64,000 nt of DNA from Kitasatospora kifunensis (GCF_014203855.1 NZ_JACHJV010000001.1:2852001-2916000), one strand, 5' to 3'. Counted from the stretch's first letter, positions 34,867 to 44,464 are shown. The notes: generated from the letters alone by a model not told the origin. Translations and numbers: made by a program.

Positions 34867-35801
34867 GTGATCGCAACGGCTGGGCGCCGCTTGAGGTCAG
34901 GCCGGGGGACCTCGGCGCGGAACCCAGCCCCGAGGCGCTCGTCGACTACCTGGATTCCGCGGACCTGGGCGCGCTGCTCACCCGTGAAAAGGCAGTGGTC
35001 TTCCGCGGCTTCAAGGTGCCGCACGACGGCCTCGACCCGGTACTCGACCGGCTGCTGCCGCGTCGGATCGCCTATGTGCATGGCAACTCGCCTCGCACCA
35101 AGGTGGGTTCCAACGTCTACACGTCCACCGAGTACCCGCAGGCCTACACCATCTCCATGCATAACGAGATGTCATATGCTCACACCTGGCCCACCCGGCT
35201 CACCTTCTACTGCGCGGCCGCGCCCACGTCGCAGGGCGCGACCCCGGTCGTCGACGGGGCGCTGTGGCTGGAGTCGCTGGACGACGGGGTACGTGAGGCC
35301 TTCCAGGGCGGTGTGCGCTACACCCAGAACCTGCACGGTGGCGACGGCCTCGGCAAGAGCTGGCAGGACACCTTCGAGACCCAGGACCGGGACGAGGTCG
35401 ACGCCTTCCTCAAGGGGGCCGAGGCCAGCTGGACCTGGGGGCCGGACGACAACCTGATGGTCAGTCAAGTCCGTCCGTCCACGATTTGTCACCCCAAGAC
35501 GGGCGCCGAGGTCTGGTTCAACCAGTCCGACCAGTGGCACCCCGCCTCGCTCGGTGACGAGACGGCGAAGGCGCTGGCCCAGATCATGCCGGCCGAGGAG
35601 CTGCCGCAGTCGGTGACCTTCGCCGACGGCAGCCCGATTCCGGACGCCTACGTACTCCACGTCCGCGACCGGGGCCTGGAGAACGCCGTGGACGTCGACT
35701 GGTACGAAGGGGACCTGCTCCTCATCGACAACGTACTGGTGGGCCACGGCCGGCGCCCCTTCACAGGACCCCGAAGGGTCTTGGTCGCCATGTCGGACTG
35801 A
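34863..35801 (+). CDS. TauD/SyrP-like Fe(II)/2-oxoglutarate hydroxylase
   Basis: 312 residues. Metal ligands are seen as His-x-Glu in SMHNEMSYAHTWP and a distal His in VGHGRRPFTGPRRVL, with the Arg after it placed to hold 2-oxoglutarate. This motif set is that of SyrP-like enzymes, which beta-hydroxylate aspartate bound to a carrier in syringomycin biosynthesis; AsnO is a related beta-hydroxylase that acts on free Asn. The gene is coupled to a free carrier and lies 80 bp before an NRPS whose adenylation pocket looks Asp/Asn-like. Beta-hydroxylation of that residue is the best guess. Confidence 0.85.
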   Translation: MSDRNGWAPLEVRPGDLGAEPSPEALVDYLDSADLGALLTREKAVVFRGFKVPHDGLDPVLDRLLPRRIAYVHGNSPRTKVGSNVYTSTEYPQAYTISMHNEMSYAHTWPTRLTFYCAAAPTSQGATPVVDGALWLESLDDGVREAFQGGVRYTQNLHGGDGLGKSWQDTFETQDRDEVDAFLKGAEASWTWGPDDNLMVSQVRPSTICHPKTGAEVWFNQSDQWHPASLGDETAKALAQIMPAEELPQSVTFADGSPIPDAYVLHVRDRGLENAVDVDWYEGDLLLIDNVLVGHGRRPFTGPRRVLVAMSD

Positions 35802-35881
35802 CCCCATCAGGAAACCCCGCCGACCGGTCCGGGCGCGCGCCCCTCGCCGTGAGGCTCCCCCTCAGACCCTCAGGAGTCTCC

Positions 35882-38572
35882 ATGAAGTCCGAGTCGGCAA
35901 CGAACGGTTCGCCGGATGTGCCCGGCAGCGCCGATGAACCCGTCGCGATCCGGACGGCTCAGACGCGGCCCGGCGCCGCCACCGCGTCCACGCTGCCCGG
36001 CGAGTCCGCGCAGCGCGAACTGGACTACTGGCGGGGTGTCCTGACCGACTGTGCCCCGGTGACCCTGCCCACCGACCGACCGCGTCCCGCGTCCGGCGAC
36101 GGCGGCGGCTCGGTGGCGTCCTTCACGGTGCCCGCCCAGGTGGTGACCGCCCTCACCGACCTCGGGCAGCCCGGCGACGCCACGCTCTCCATGGCGCTGC
36201 TGACCGCCTACGCCACGCTGCTGGCCCGGCACACCGCCCAGTGGGACCTGCCGGTCGGCACGCCCGTCGCGCGGTGCGACAGCCCCGGAGCCGGGGATGC
36301 CGCAGGCCGCTCCAACAGCGTCGTGCTGCGCTGCACGCTCGACGCCGACACCACCTTCGTTGAGGCGCTGGACCGGGTTCGGGACACCTGCCGGGGCGCT
36401 TTCGCCCACGCGGAGCTGCCGTTCGATCACCTGGCCGCGAACCTGTACCCCGAGCGCGACATGTCCAGCAGCCCGCTGTGCCGCGTCGCATTCGACCTGC
36501 ACGACCAGGAGTCCGCCGCCCCCGCCACCGATGCCGCGCGGCTGCCCCACACCGATCTCACCCTGGTGCTGCGCCGCGGTGCCGACGGCACCATGAGCGG
36601 CGGCTTCGCCTACGACACCGCGTTGTTCGAGCACCGCACCATGGCCTACCTGGCCCTGCAGTTCCAGCAGTTGCTGGAGACCGTCGCGGCCGACCCCGAG
36701 ACCCGGCTGAGCAGGCTTTCCATCCTGCCGGAGGCTGAGGCGGCGGTACTGGCCCAGTGGTCGGCGGGCCTGGGGCCGGTGGTGGAGCGTCCAGTGCTGG
36801 AGGCGTTCCAGGAGCAGGTCACGCGAACGCCCGACGCGGTGGCGGTGCTGTGTGGCGACGCGTCGCTGACGTACGCGGAACTGGACGAGCGGGCCAACCG
36901 GCTTGCGCACCACCTGGGTTCGGTCGGCGTGGCGGCGGAGTCGCTGGTCGGCGTGGAGCTGCCGCGCAGCGTCGATCTGATGGTGTCGCTGCTGGCGGTG
37001 TGGAAGGCCGGCGCCGGCTATGTCCCGCTGGACCCGGCGCTGCCGCGGGAGCGGGTGGCCGGGATGCTGGCGGACGCCGGAGCCCTGGCGCTGGTCACCC
37101 GAGGCGGGCCCCTCGACGGATTCGACGGCACGGTGGTCGACGTTCAGGGCGACGCCGCCCTGATCGCCGAGCGGCCCTCGAGCCGGCCGGACGTCACGGT
37201 CGACCCGAACGGCGTGGCCTATGTGGTGTTCACCTCCGGATCGACGGGCCGCCCGAAGGGTGTCCTGGTCACCCACCGGGGCCTGGGCAATCACGTGGGC
37301 TGGGCGGCCCGTGAGCTGGCCGGCCGGGGTACCGGCGGCGGGGCGGTGTTCTCGTCGGTCGCCTTCGACCTGGTGGTACCGAACCTGTGGGCGCCGCTGT
37401 GCGCCGGGCAGCGGGTGGCGTTGTTCGGTCCGGACAGCGGGCTGGACGAGCTGGGCGGCTGGCTGGTGGCGCAAGGGCCCTTCAGCTTCCTCAAGTTGAC
37501 CCCGGGCCACCTCGAGGTGCTGTCGCACCAGCTCACCCCGGAGCAGGCTGCGGGCTTGGCGGGCGTGGTCGTCGTCGCCGGCGAGGCGCTGCCGGGTGCG
37601 CTGGCCTCCCGCTGGGCGACATGGCTGGGTGCGGGCCGGTTGATCAACGAGTACGGGCCGACGGAGACCACCGTGGGCGCGACGATCCACCCCGTCCCGG
37701 TGGACGTGCCGGTCGACCAGGTGGTGCCGATCGGACGGGCGTTGCCGGGGATGCGGGTGCACGTGCTGGACGAGCGGATGCAACCCGTTCCGGTCGGCGC
37801 GCTGGGCGAGTTGTTCGTCGGCGGTGTGGGTGTGGCTCGTGGATACGTGGGGCGTCCGGGACTGACGGCGGAGCGGTTCCTGCCGGACCCGTTCGGCCCG
37901 CCCGGGGCCCGGCTGTACCGGACCGGGGATGTGGTGCGGTGGAACGCCGAGGGCGTGGTGGAGTTCCTGGGGCGGGCGGACGACCAGGTGAAGATCCGCG
38001 GTTACCGGGTCGAGCCCGCCGAGGTCGCCTCCGTGCTGGCGCGCTGCCCGCTGGTCGACGAGGCCGTGGTCGTCGCGCGGACCGATGACGGTGAGGCGCG
38101 CCTGGTCGGCTACGTCGTCCCGGCCGGCGGTCCCGGCGCCGCGCCCGGCGCTGAACTCGCCACGTACCTGGCGGAGTCGTTGCCGGAGTACATGCTGCCG
38201 TCGGCGTTCGTCGAGCTGAAGGCGATCCCGCTCAACGCCAATGGCAAGGTGGACCGAAAGGCCTTGCCCGCACCGGCCGCCGAGGCCCCCCAGGACACCG
38301 CGGGAGCCGCCCCGACCACGCCCACCGAGCGCAGGCTCGCGGAGATCTGGGGCCGTGTCCTCGGCAAGGAGCAGATCAGGACGACGGACAGCTTCTTCGC
38401 GCTCGGCGGGCACTCGATCCTGGTGGTCCAGGTGATCGCCGCCGCCCGCAAGGAAGCGCTGCCGCTCTCCGTGGTCATGCACTACAAGGCCCGGAACCTG
38501 GCCGAGCTGGCCGTCCGGGTGGACGCGGCGGTCGAGGCGCAGGCCCGCGACGCCGCGGTACGGACGAGTTGA
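35882..38572 (+). CDS. NRPS protein, half condensation domain plus A-PCP
   Basis: 896 residues from ATG at 35882 with AGGAG upstream. Residues about 45-290 match only the second half of a condensation domain (starts at ELDYWRGVL); the lobe with HHxxxDG is absent. The adenylation domain spans about 300-800 with FTSGSTGRPKG, NEYGPTETT, YRTGD and the Lys in NANGKVDRK. I read the ten pocket residues as D-L-P-K-V-A-E-V-G-K, close to the Asn and Asp codes. The carrier follows with LGGHSILVV, Ser845. It probably activates Asp/Asn for the neighbouring TauD enzyme and relies on a condensation domain in trans. Confidence 0.9.
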   Translation: MKSESATNGSPDVPGSADEPVAIRTAQTRPGAATASTLPGESAQRELDYWRGVLTDCAPVTLPTDRPRPASGDGGGSVASFTVPAQVVTALTDLGQPGDATLSMALLTAYATLLARHTAQWDLPVGTPVARCDSPGAGDAAGRSNSVVLRCTLDADTTFVEALDRVRDTCRGAFAHAELPFDHLAANLYPERDMSSSPLCRVAFDLHDQESAAPATDAARLPHTDLTLVLRRGADGTMSGGFAYDTALFEHRTMAYLALQFQQLLETVAADPETRLSRLSILPEAEAAVLAQWSAGLGPVVERPVLEAFQEQVTRTPDAVAVLCGDASLTYAELDERANRLAHHLGSVGVAAESLVGVELPRSVDLMVSLLAVWKAGAGYVPLDPALPRERVAGMLADAGALALVTRGGPLDGFDGTVVDVQGDAALIAERPSSRPDVTVDPNGVAYVVFTSGSTGRPKGVLVTHRGLGNHVGWAARELAGRGTGGGAVFSSVAFDLVVPNLWAPLCAGQRVALFGPDSGLDELGGWLVAQGPFSFLKLTPGHLEVLSHQLTPEQAAGLAGVVVVAGEALPGALASRWATWLGAGRLINEYGPTETTVGATIHPVPVDVPVDQVVPIGRALPGMRVHVLDERMQPVPVGALGELFVGGVGVARGYVGRPGLTAERFLPDPFGPPGARLYRTGDVVRWNAEGVVEFLGRADDQVKIRGYRVEPAEVASVLARCPLVDEAVVVARTDDGEARLVGYVVPAGGPGAAPGAELATYLAESLPEYMLPSAFVELKAIPLNANGKVDRKALPAPAAEAPQDTAGAAPTTPTERRLAEIWGRVLGKEQIRTTDSFFALGGHSILVVQVIAAARKEALPLSVVMHYKARNLAELAVRVDAAVEAQARDAAVRTS

Positions 38573-38594
38573 CACCGCTGCCCCGCACCCGCGA

Positions 38595-38633
38595 CGACGG
38601 TCGGCCCGGCTGGACCAGCCGGGCCGACCGTCG
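38595..38633. terminator. Long hairpin between convergent genes
   Basis: 19 bp on each side of a single central base are perfectly complementary (outer end CGACGGTCGGCCC). It lies between the NRPS stop at 38572 and the thioesterase stop at 38638 and should stop transcription from both sides. Confidence 0.75.
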
Positions 38634-38637
38634 GGGT

Positions 38638-39459
38638 TCAACTGCCGCTGCCGTCCAGGAAGCTGGCGACTTGGCTGACCACGGGTGCTTTCAGGAAGGA
38701 GTGGTGATCGCCCTCCACAACGCCCTGCCGGGCACCGGTGCGGGTCATCTCCACCCAGCGCGCCGGGGCATCGGGGATCCCCGACCCGTCCGGGTAGAGC
38801 AGCCTCAGCTCGGCGTCCACCGGTCCGCTGGGGCGGTAGCTCTCCACCGCGTGGAAGTGTGCGCGGAAGACGGTGTAGCGCCGCTCCAGGTCCTCCCGCA
38901 CGAGCTGTAGGTACTTGCCTTGTTTGCCGCCGGCGACGGTGTCCGCCAGCCAGCCCAGCGGATCGGCTTCCGCGGACGGCGGCAGGTCCCAGCCGAGCGA
39001 ACTGGCGACGTCCTCGGCGAAGTAGATGCGCAGTTGCGGCGTCCCGGCCCCGTCGGCGATGCCTGGTTCCGCCCAGGGGAAGTGGAACGGGGAGTCCATC
39101 AGGGCGGTGAACTCGACTTTGGCACCGAGGCGTTCCAGCTCCCGGGTCATCTCGAACGCCACGACCCCGCCCATCGACCAGCCTGCGAGCCGGTACGGCC
39201 CGTCCGGCTGCGCGTCGCGCACGGCCGCGGTGTAACGCTCGACGATCTCCGGCAGCTCATCGACCGGTTCACCGTCGGTTATGCCGAATGCCTCGATGGC
39301 GGTCACCGCGTAGGTGCCGGCGAGACACTTCGCCAGCGCGCGGTAGGCGTTCACGGAGCCGCCGACGGGGTGGACGAGGAAGAGCGGCTGACCGCCGGCG
39401 TCCTGACCGGTCATCGGAATGAGGCGGGCGGGAGGCTGACTTGTCGGATGGTTGGACAT
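38638..39459 (-). CDS. Free-standing NRPS-type thioesterase
   Basis: 273 residues from ATG at 39459 with GAGG upstream; the frame extends to a TTG at 39474. Alpha/beta-hydrolase with the nucleophile in GWSMGGVVAF and a final His in GDHHSF. PLFLVHPVGGSV at the N-terminus and the GWSxGG box resemble chain-releasing thioesterase domains that normally sit at the end of a synthetase. No synthetase here carries its own thioesterase, so this protein is the best candidate for releasing or cyclising the finished peptide. The other two free thioesterases look more like editing enzymes. Confidence 0.85.
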   Translation of the reverse strand: MSNHPTSQPPARLIPMTGQDAGGQPLFLVHPVGGSVNAYRALAKCLAGTYAVTAIEAFGITDGEPVDELPEIVERYTAAVRDAQPDGPYRLAGWSMGGVVAFEMTRELERLGAKVEFTALMDSPFHFPWAEPGIADGAGTPQLRIYFAEDVASSLGWDLPPSAEADPLGWLADTVAGGKQGKYLQLVREDLERRYTVFRAHFHAVESYRPSGPVDAELRLLYPDGSGIPDAPARWVEMTRTGARQGVVEGDHHSFLKAPVVSQVASFLDGSGS

Positions 39460-39885
39460 CTCGGACCTCTTCAACTCCTTCGATTACCGGGGCGCTCCCA
39501 TGATGGCATCCTCTCGGCGAATCTCAAGATCCACTTGCCGGGGATTATTCACAAACGGGGAAAACCGTGGCCAAACCGACCGCACGCCAACAGCGCGACA
39601 AGCATAGGCGCGCCATCAGCACGGAATGGCCAACTACTGACTTTGCAAGCACCCTTGACAGTACGCCACCCGATGCAACAAGCTGATATTCACTCACGTC
39701 GCGGAGCGGCTTGCTATCTTGAATCCTCTCAATAGCATCGATGACCGCCACCTCCCCGACCGTCGGCAACAGTACCTAATCCTGGTTTCTGTTACCCCAT
39801 GCCGAACTGGTCGCTGACCTGTCGAAGCGACCCTCCATCCACCAGAAGTCCACGGGTTCAGATTTGCAGTGGGAGGAACAAGACT
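39460..39885. other. Divergent intergenic region, no gene seen
   Basis: A 426-bp gap between the minus-strand thioesterase and the second desaturase. It is noticeably richer in A and T than the genes around it. TTGACA occurs at 39654-39659 but no -10 box at normal spacing follows. The ribosome site GGGAGGA near 39871 belongs to the desaturase. Confidence 0.4.
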
Positions 39886-40911
39886 GTGGCCAGCGCATAT
39901 CGATCGGAGCGGTATCGGTTCTCGCCGGAGATCCTCGCGGCGGTTCGCGCCGCGTCCCGTCCGGACAACTGGCACGGCCCCCTGGAAGTAGCCGAGCACG
40001 TGCTATGGATCGCGGCGTGGTGCACGCTTTCCGTGCTCGCGTTCCATAACGCCCCGCTCTGGGCCGCGGTGCCGGCGTACGTCATCGCGGTTTTCTTTAT
40101 CGGCGGCCGTCAGCGGGCCCTCGCCGGTGTGCTGCACATGGCGACTCACCGTGCGTTCATGGCGAACCATCGCGTCGGCGACGTCATCGGGGCGCTATTC
40201 GGCGGATACCCGGTGCTGCAGAGCTTCACCGGCTACCGGGCCTCGCATCTCGGTGAGCACCACGGCAGCCTGGGCGACCCCGACCGGGACCCCGACTACA
40301 AGCAGTACCAGGACAACGCACTCTGCGGAGACAACCTCAGCCGGGCCGCGCTGCGGCGGTATTTTTGGACCGCGCTGAGCCCGCGCGCTACCGCTTCGTA
40401 CATCTTCTACCTGCTCCGGCACCGCATCGTGGCCAAGGGCGAGCGGACTTCGGAGCGGTGGCTGCGGGTCACCATCCTCGCCGCCGTCCTGGCGTGGGCG
40501 GTCATCGGCGGCTGGTGGATCTGGCTGCTCGTGCTCTGGCTGGTCCCGCTGATCACCACGCAGGTGTGGATCGGGGCAGTCGCGGAGCTGATGGAGCACT
40601 TCCCGCTGATCGAGACCGCGCCGCGGATCGACCTCTACATGTCCTGGAACCGGGTGTACGGCCTGGCATCCCGGTTCCTGCTCGGTGAGAAGGACGGCGA
40701 GGGCTTCCACCTGGTCCACCACCTGTTCCCGCGGACCCCGATATGGCGGCTGCGGGAGGTCGACGCCATCCTGCAGCGCGACCCGGTGTACGCGCAGCTG
40801 CCCCGCCTGAGCGGTGTGCTCGGCGGGATGGGCACGATCTACTGGTCCCTGCCGGACGCCGACCGCCGTTCCAAGGGCGCGATGGGCGTCACCCCGGTGC
40901 CCGAGGCCTGA
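39886..40911 (+). CDS. Membrane fatty-acid-desaturase-family oxygenase, second copy
   Basis: 341 residues from GTG at 39886, chosen because GGGAGGA lies eight bases before it. Histidine clusters HMATH, HLGEHHG and HLVHHLFP mark the membrane diiron family, and hydrophobic segments occur at about residues 30-75 and 195-235. It is not closely similar to the member at 31943, so the two probably have different jobs. It stands alone between a divergent and a convergent gene, with its own terminator. A hydroxylation or desaturation of the peptide or of an acyl group is likely; the substrate is unknown. Confidence 0.83.
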   Translation: MASAYRSERYRFSPEILAAVRAASRPDNWHGPLEVAEHVLWIAAWCTLSVLAFHNAPLWAAVPAYVIAVFFIGGRQRALAGVLHMATHRAFMANHRVGDVIGALFGGYPVLQSFTGYRASHLGEHHGSLGDPDRDPDYKQYQDNALCGDNLSRAALRRYFWTALSPRATASYIFYLLRHRIVAKGERTSERWLRVTILAAVLAWAVIGGWWIWLLVLWLVPLITTQVWIGAVAELMEHFPLIETAPRIDLYMSWNRVYGLASRFLLGEKDGEGFHLVHHLFPRTPIWRLREVDAILQRDPVYAQLPRLSGVLGGMGTIYWSLPDADRRSKGAMGVTPVPEA

Positions 40912-40925
40912 GTCGACGTACACAA

Positions 40926-40957
40926 GAGGGGGGCAGCGCCGCGGCGCTGCCCCCCTC
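40926..40957. terminator. Hairpin between convergent desaturase and NRPS genes
   Basis: A 15-bp perfect stem starting GAGGGGGGCAGCGCC with a 2-nt centre, 15 bp after the desaturase stop and 11 bp from the end of the minus-strand NRPS gene. It can act in both directions. Confidence 0.75.
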
Positions 40958-40967
40958 GGTGCTGCCG

Positions 40968-43900
40968 TCAGCTCGGCGGCGTGGCCGGCAGGCCGACCGA
41001 CTGCGGCAATTCGTCGATCAGCGCCTCGGGATCCGCCAGACCGGCCGAGATCAGCGCCAGCAGGTCATCCTGCCAGCGGCCCGCCGAGGCCTGGTCGAAC
41101 CTGGCATCGGCGTATTCGACCTCGCCGGCCAGTCCGTCCTTGCTCTGCCGCATCATCAAGCTCAGCGCGACCCTCGCGGTACCCGAATGGACGAACCGCT
41201 CGGTGATGTCGAGGCCCTCGAAACCGCCCTCGTCGTCCAGCGGTGTGGACTGCAGCGAGAACATCGCCTGGAACAAGGGGCGCTGTCCGCTCCCCTGGCT
41301 CCGCTTCAGGCCTTCCACGGTGTCGGTGAACGGCAGCTCCTGGTTGGTCAGCGCCTGCGCCAGCGTCTCATCGGTGCGGGAGACCAACTCGCCGAACCGC
41401 ATGCCCTCGGTGAAGCGCATGCGCACCGCGACCGTGTTGGCCAGATAGCCGATCAGGTCCTCGGTGCCGGGCCGGTTCCGGCATGCCATCACCACGCCGA
41501 CCACGACCTCGTCGGCGCCGCTCCCCTGGCGCAAGGCCGCGAAGAAGGCCGCGAGCAGCACCGCGAAGGAGGTGGTCCGGTACGCGCCGGCAACGCGCTC
41601 GACAGCCGCCGGGTCGACGGCGTCGGACGGCAGGGGCAGGGCGAATCCCTTGGTTCCGGCTCGCCCCCCGGCTTCGCGCGCGGAGCCGGGCTCGACGGCC
41701 GGCGGGTACCCGTCCAGCTGTGCGCGCCAGTAGGCGCGCTGCCCGTCCGCTTCCGCACCGCCCAGCCAGCGCTGCTGCCAAGCGGCGTAGTCGGTGAACT
41801 GGGTGGTGGCCTCGGGCAGCGCCCGACCGTGGTACAGCGCGGCGAGCTCCCGCCAGAACACGGCGAGCGACCAGGCGTCGAACACCGCGTGGTGCACGTT
41901 GAGCAGCCACAGGTGTTCCTCGGTGCCCACGCGGAAGCAGGCCGAGCGCAGCAACGGGCCGCTGGTCAGATCAAAGGGGCGCATCGCCTCCTCCGCGGCC
42001 CGGCGGGACGCCTCGGCCTGGTCGGCGACGACGGTCAGTGCGGTACGCACCGCAGTCGCCGGCCGGATCTGCTGCCAGACCTTCCCGCCCTGGCTCTCGA
42101 ACACGGTACGCAGCGCCTCATGGCGGGCGACGATCGCCGACAACGCGGCGTCGAGGCGTTCCAGGTCGAGCGGCCCTCGGATCAGATAGCTGACCGGGAT
42201 CGCGTAGGTCGGCGCACCGCGCTGCACCAGGTTCAGGAACCACAGGGCATGCTGCCCGCGGGAGGCGAGGGCTCGGCCGCCGTGGTCGCCCGTCGGCACG
42301 ATCGTGCCGTCCGACGCACCACGGTGCTGCTGCTTCACCAGGGCGGCGACCCCCGCGACATGCGGTGCCGAGCGGAACTGGGCGAAGGTCAGCGCCACAC
42401 CGGTCACCTCGGAGACCCGGCTGAGCAGCTGCAACGCCCGCAGCGAGTCGCCGCCGACCGCGAAGAAGTCCTCCTCACGGCCGACCGGCCGACCGTCGAA
42501 CACGTCACCGGCCAGCATGGCGACCACGCGCTCCAGCGTGGTCATGGTGGCGACGTCGGCGCGCTCGACCCTCGGCGGCTTCACCGGGGGAAGCAGGGCG
42601 CGGGCCACTTTGCCGTTCAACGGCGAGCGTGGGATCTGGTCCATCAGCACGATGGTCTGCGGCACCATGGCTTCCGGCAGCCGCGTGGCGACGTCGGCGC
42701 GGATCGTGGCCTCTGACACCTCGGCTTCGGCGTCGGCCTCGACGTAGGCGACCAGGCGGGGTCCGAAAGTCGGGTCCTCGACGGTGATCACCACCGCGTC
42801 CTTGATCCCGAGGCAGCGGTGCAAGGCGCTCTCCACCTGGCCGGGTTCGACCCGGTGTCCGCGGATCTTGACCTGCCGGTCGGACCGGCCGAGGAAGTCC
42901 AGGGTCCCGCTGGGCCGCCGGCTGCCGCGGTCGCCGGTGCGGTACATCCGCGCACCGGGGGGCCCTTGGGGGTCGGGCAGGAAGCGGTCAGCGGTGGCGG
43001 CCGGGGAGTTGTGGTAGCCGCGGGCGAGCGGCGGGCCACCGATCCAGATGTCGCCCGGGGTGTCGTCCGGCACCGGGCGCATGGCGCTGTCCAGGATGTA
43101 GATCTCGGCGTGCGCGAAGGGGCGGCCGATGGGCACCAGCGCGTTGTCGAGGGCGCCGGGCTTGTCGGTGCGGTCCGGCCGGTGCAGTGCCACCACGATG
43201 GTGGTCTCCGTCGGCCCGTAGCCGGCCAGCCAGTCGATCGCTTCCGTGCCGGGGATCCGCGACCAGGCGGCGAGCTTGTCACCGATGATCTTGTCGCCGC
43301 CGATGTACACGGTGCGCAGGCCTGCGGGCAGCCGGACCAGGCCGGCGCCCAGGTCGTCCACCCACTGGTGCCAGTAGGCGCTGGGCAGGCTCACGATCGT
43401 CACCGCGAGCCGCTGGATCATGTCGGTGAGTTCCCAGCTGGAGAACCGGCGTTCGCTGGGCATGACGACCGCGGCCCCGGCGAGCCACGCGGGCAGGATC
43501 TCCTCCAGCGCGGCGTCGATGGCCATCTTGGTGAACTGGAGAACCCGGTCCTTCGGCCCCAGGCCCAGCTCCTCCCGGAGCGAGACGGCATGGTTGGCGA
43601 GGCTGGCGTGTGCCACCGCGACCGGCTTGGGCTTGCCGGTGGACCCCGACGTGAAGACGCAGTAGGCGAGGTTGGCCGGGACGGTGGTGAGCGCCGGTCC
43701 GGTTGTCGGCCAATCGGACAGGTCGAGCCCGTCCAGGTCCACCACGGGAAGGTCCGCGGGGTCCACTGTGGCCGGTCCGTTCCGGACGACGAGCGCGACC
43801 CCGGCGTCGGCGATCATCGTCTCGGCGACGTCGCGCGGCAGGGCGGGATCGATGGGCACGTACACCCCACCGGCCTTCCAGATCCCCAACAGGGTGACCA

Positions 43901-44102
43901 GGAGCAGGTGTGAGGGCTCCATCGCCACGCCGACCAGGCTCTCCTGCCGGACCCCCTTGGCGGCCAGCAGGCCGGCCAGCCGGCCGGCCCACTCGTCGAG
44001 CTCACGGTAGGTGAGGGTGCCGTCGTCCCAGACCACCGCAAGGGCATGAGGCGTCTGCACGGCCTGTGCTGCGAACAGGTGATGAACACAGCTATCGGGC
44101 AT
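40968..44102 (-). CDS. NRPS protein A-PCP-C
   Basis: 1,044 residues from ATG at 44102 with AGGGA upstream. Adenylation domain about 1-515, with FTSGSTGKPKPV (a Pro where Gly is usual), AGYGPTETT, YRTGD and a Lys in PLNGKVAR. Pocket residues read as D-A-E-S-Y-G-G-I-V-K, nearest to Lys-type codes such as that in bacitracin synthetase, so a basic substrate is suggested. Carrier with VGGDSLRAL near residue 550. Condensation domain about 610-1030 with HHAVFDAWS, where Ala replaces the usual Gly. The gene is third in an operon behind the SznF-like oxidase and Rieske genes, so it may load an N-oxidised arginine-like residue. Confidence 0.9.
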   Translation of the reverse strand: MPDSCVHHLFAAQAVQTPHALAVVWDDGTLTYRELDEWAGRLAGLLAAKGVRQESLVGVAMEPSHLLLVTLLGIWKAGGVYVPIDPALPRDVAETMIADAGVALVVRNGPATVDPADLPVVDLDGLDLSDWPTTGPALTTVPANLAYCVFTSGSTGKPKPVAVAHASLANHAVSLREELGLGPKDRVLQFTKMAIDAALEEILPAWLAGAAVVMPSERRFSSWELTDMIQRLAVTIVSLPSAYWHQWVDDLGAGLVRLPAGLRTVYIGGDKIIGDKLAAWSRIPGTEAIDWLAGYGPTETTIVVALHRPDRTDKPGALDNALVPIGRPFAHAEIYILDSAMRPVPDDTPGDIWIGGPPLARGYHNSPAATADRFLPDPQGPPGARMYRTGDRGSRRPSGTLDFLGRSDRQVKIRGHRVEPGQVESALHRCLGIKDAVVITVEDPTFGPRLVAYVEADAEAEVSEATIRADVATRLPEAMVPQTIVLMDQIPRSPLNGKVARALLPPVKPPRVERADVATMTTLERVVAMLAGDVFDGRPVGREEDFFAVGGDSLRALQLLSRVSEVTGVALTFAQFRSAPHVAGVAALVKQQHRGASDGTIVPTGDHGGRALASRGQHALWFLNLVQRGAPTYAIPVSYLIRGPLDLERLDAALSAIVARHEALRTVFESQGGKVWQQIRPATAVRTALTVVADQAEASRRAAEEAMRPFDLTSGPLLRSACFRVGTEEHLWLLNVHHAVFDAWSLAVFWRELAALYHGRALPEATTQFTDYAAWQQRWLGGAEADGQRAYWRAQLDGYPPAVEPGSAREAGGRAGTKGFALPLPSDAVDPAAVERVAGAYRTTSFAVLLAAFFAALRQGSGADEVVVGVVMACRNRPGTEDLIGYLANTVAVRMRFTEGMRFGELVSRTDETLAQALTNQELPFTDTVEGLKRSQGSGQRPLFQAMFSLQSTPLDDEGGFEGLDITERFVHSGTARVALSLMMRQSKDGLAGEVEYADARFDQASAGRWQDDLLALISAGLADPEALIDELPQSVGLPATPPS

Positions 44103-44131
44103 AAATTTTCCCTATTTCCGACTACTCGTTC

Positions 44132-44464
44132 TTAGGAGGCCAAATCGGGCGACATCGGCCGGTATTCGACCTCAGCCGTCACGGTGGCGGGCACGTCGAA
44201 CACCGCGGTCACCCGGTCGCCTCGCCGCACTGCCGGAATACCGGCGCGCAGCGCCTTGGTCACCGAGGTCGCCCGGGAATGCCACGGGCACACCAGCCGG
44301 GTGCTGTCGGGGCAGAAGGTGGCCAGGTGCAGCGGGCCGCCCCGGTGCGAACAGCGGGCATGCAGGACGAACTCCCCTGCCTCGCTCCGGGCGTAGACAT
44401 ACGGTTTGCCGTCGAGGACGACGCAGTTGTTGAAGCCGTCCGTTTCCCAAGTTACGACAAGCAT
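44132..44464 (-). CDS. Rieske-type 2Fe-2S ferredoxin
   Basis: 110 residues. The ATG at 44464 overlaps the end of the oxidase gene by 13 bp; I chose it because the protein then starts at a Rieske fold. The cluster motif is Cys-x-His (CSHRGG) and Cys-x-x-His (CPWH) about 17 residues later. It is soluble and the size of small Rieske ferredoxins. Overlap with the diiron oxidase gene suggests that it supplies electrons for oxygen activation there. The SznF gene from streptozotocin biosynthesis is not, as far as I recall, paired with such a protein. Confidence 0.88.
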   Translation of the reverse strand: MLVVTWETDGFNNCVVLDGKPYVYARSEAGEFVLHARCSHRGGPLHLATFCPDSTRLVCPWHSRATSVTKALRAGIPAVRRGDRVTAVFDVPATVTAEVEYRPMSPDLAS

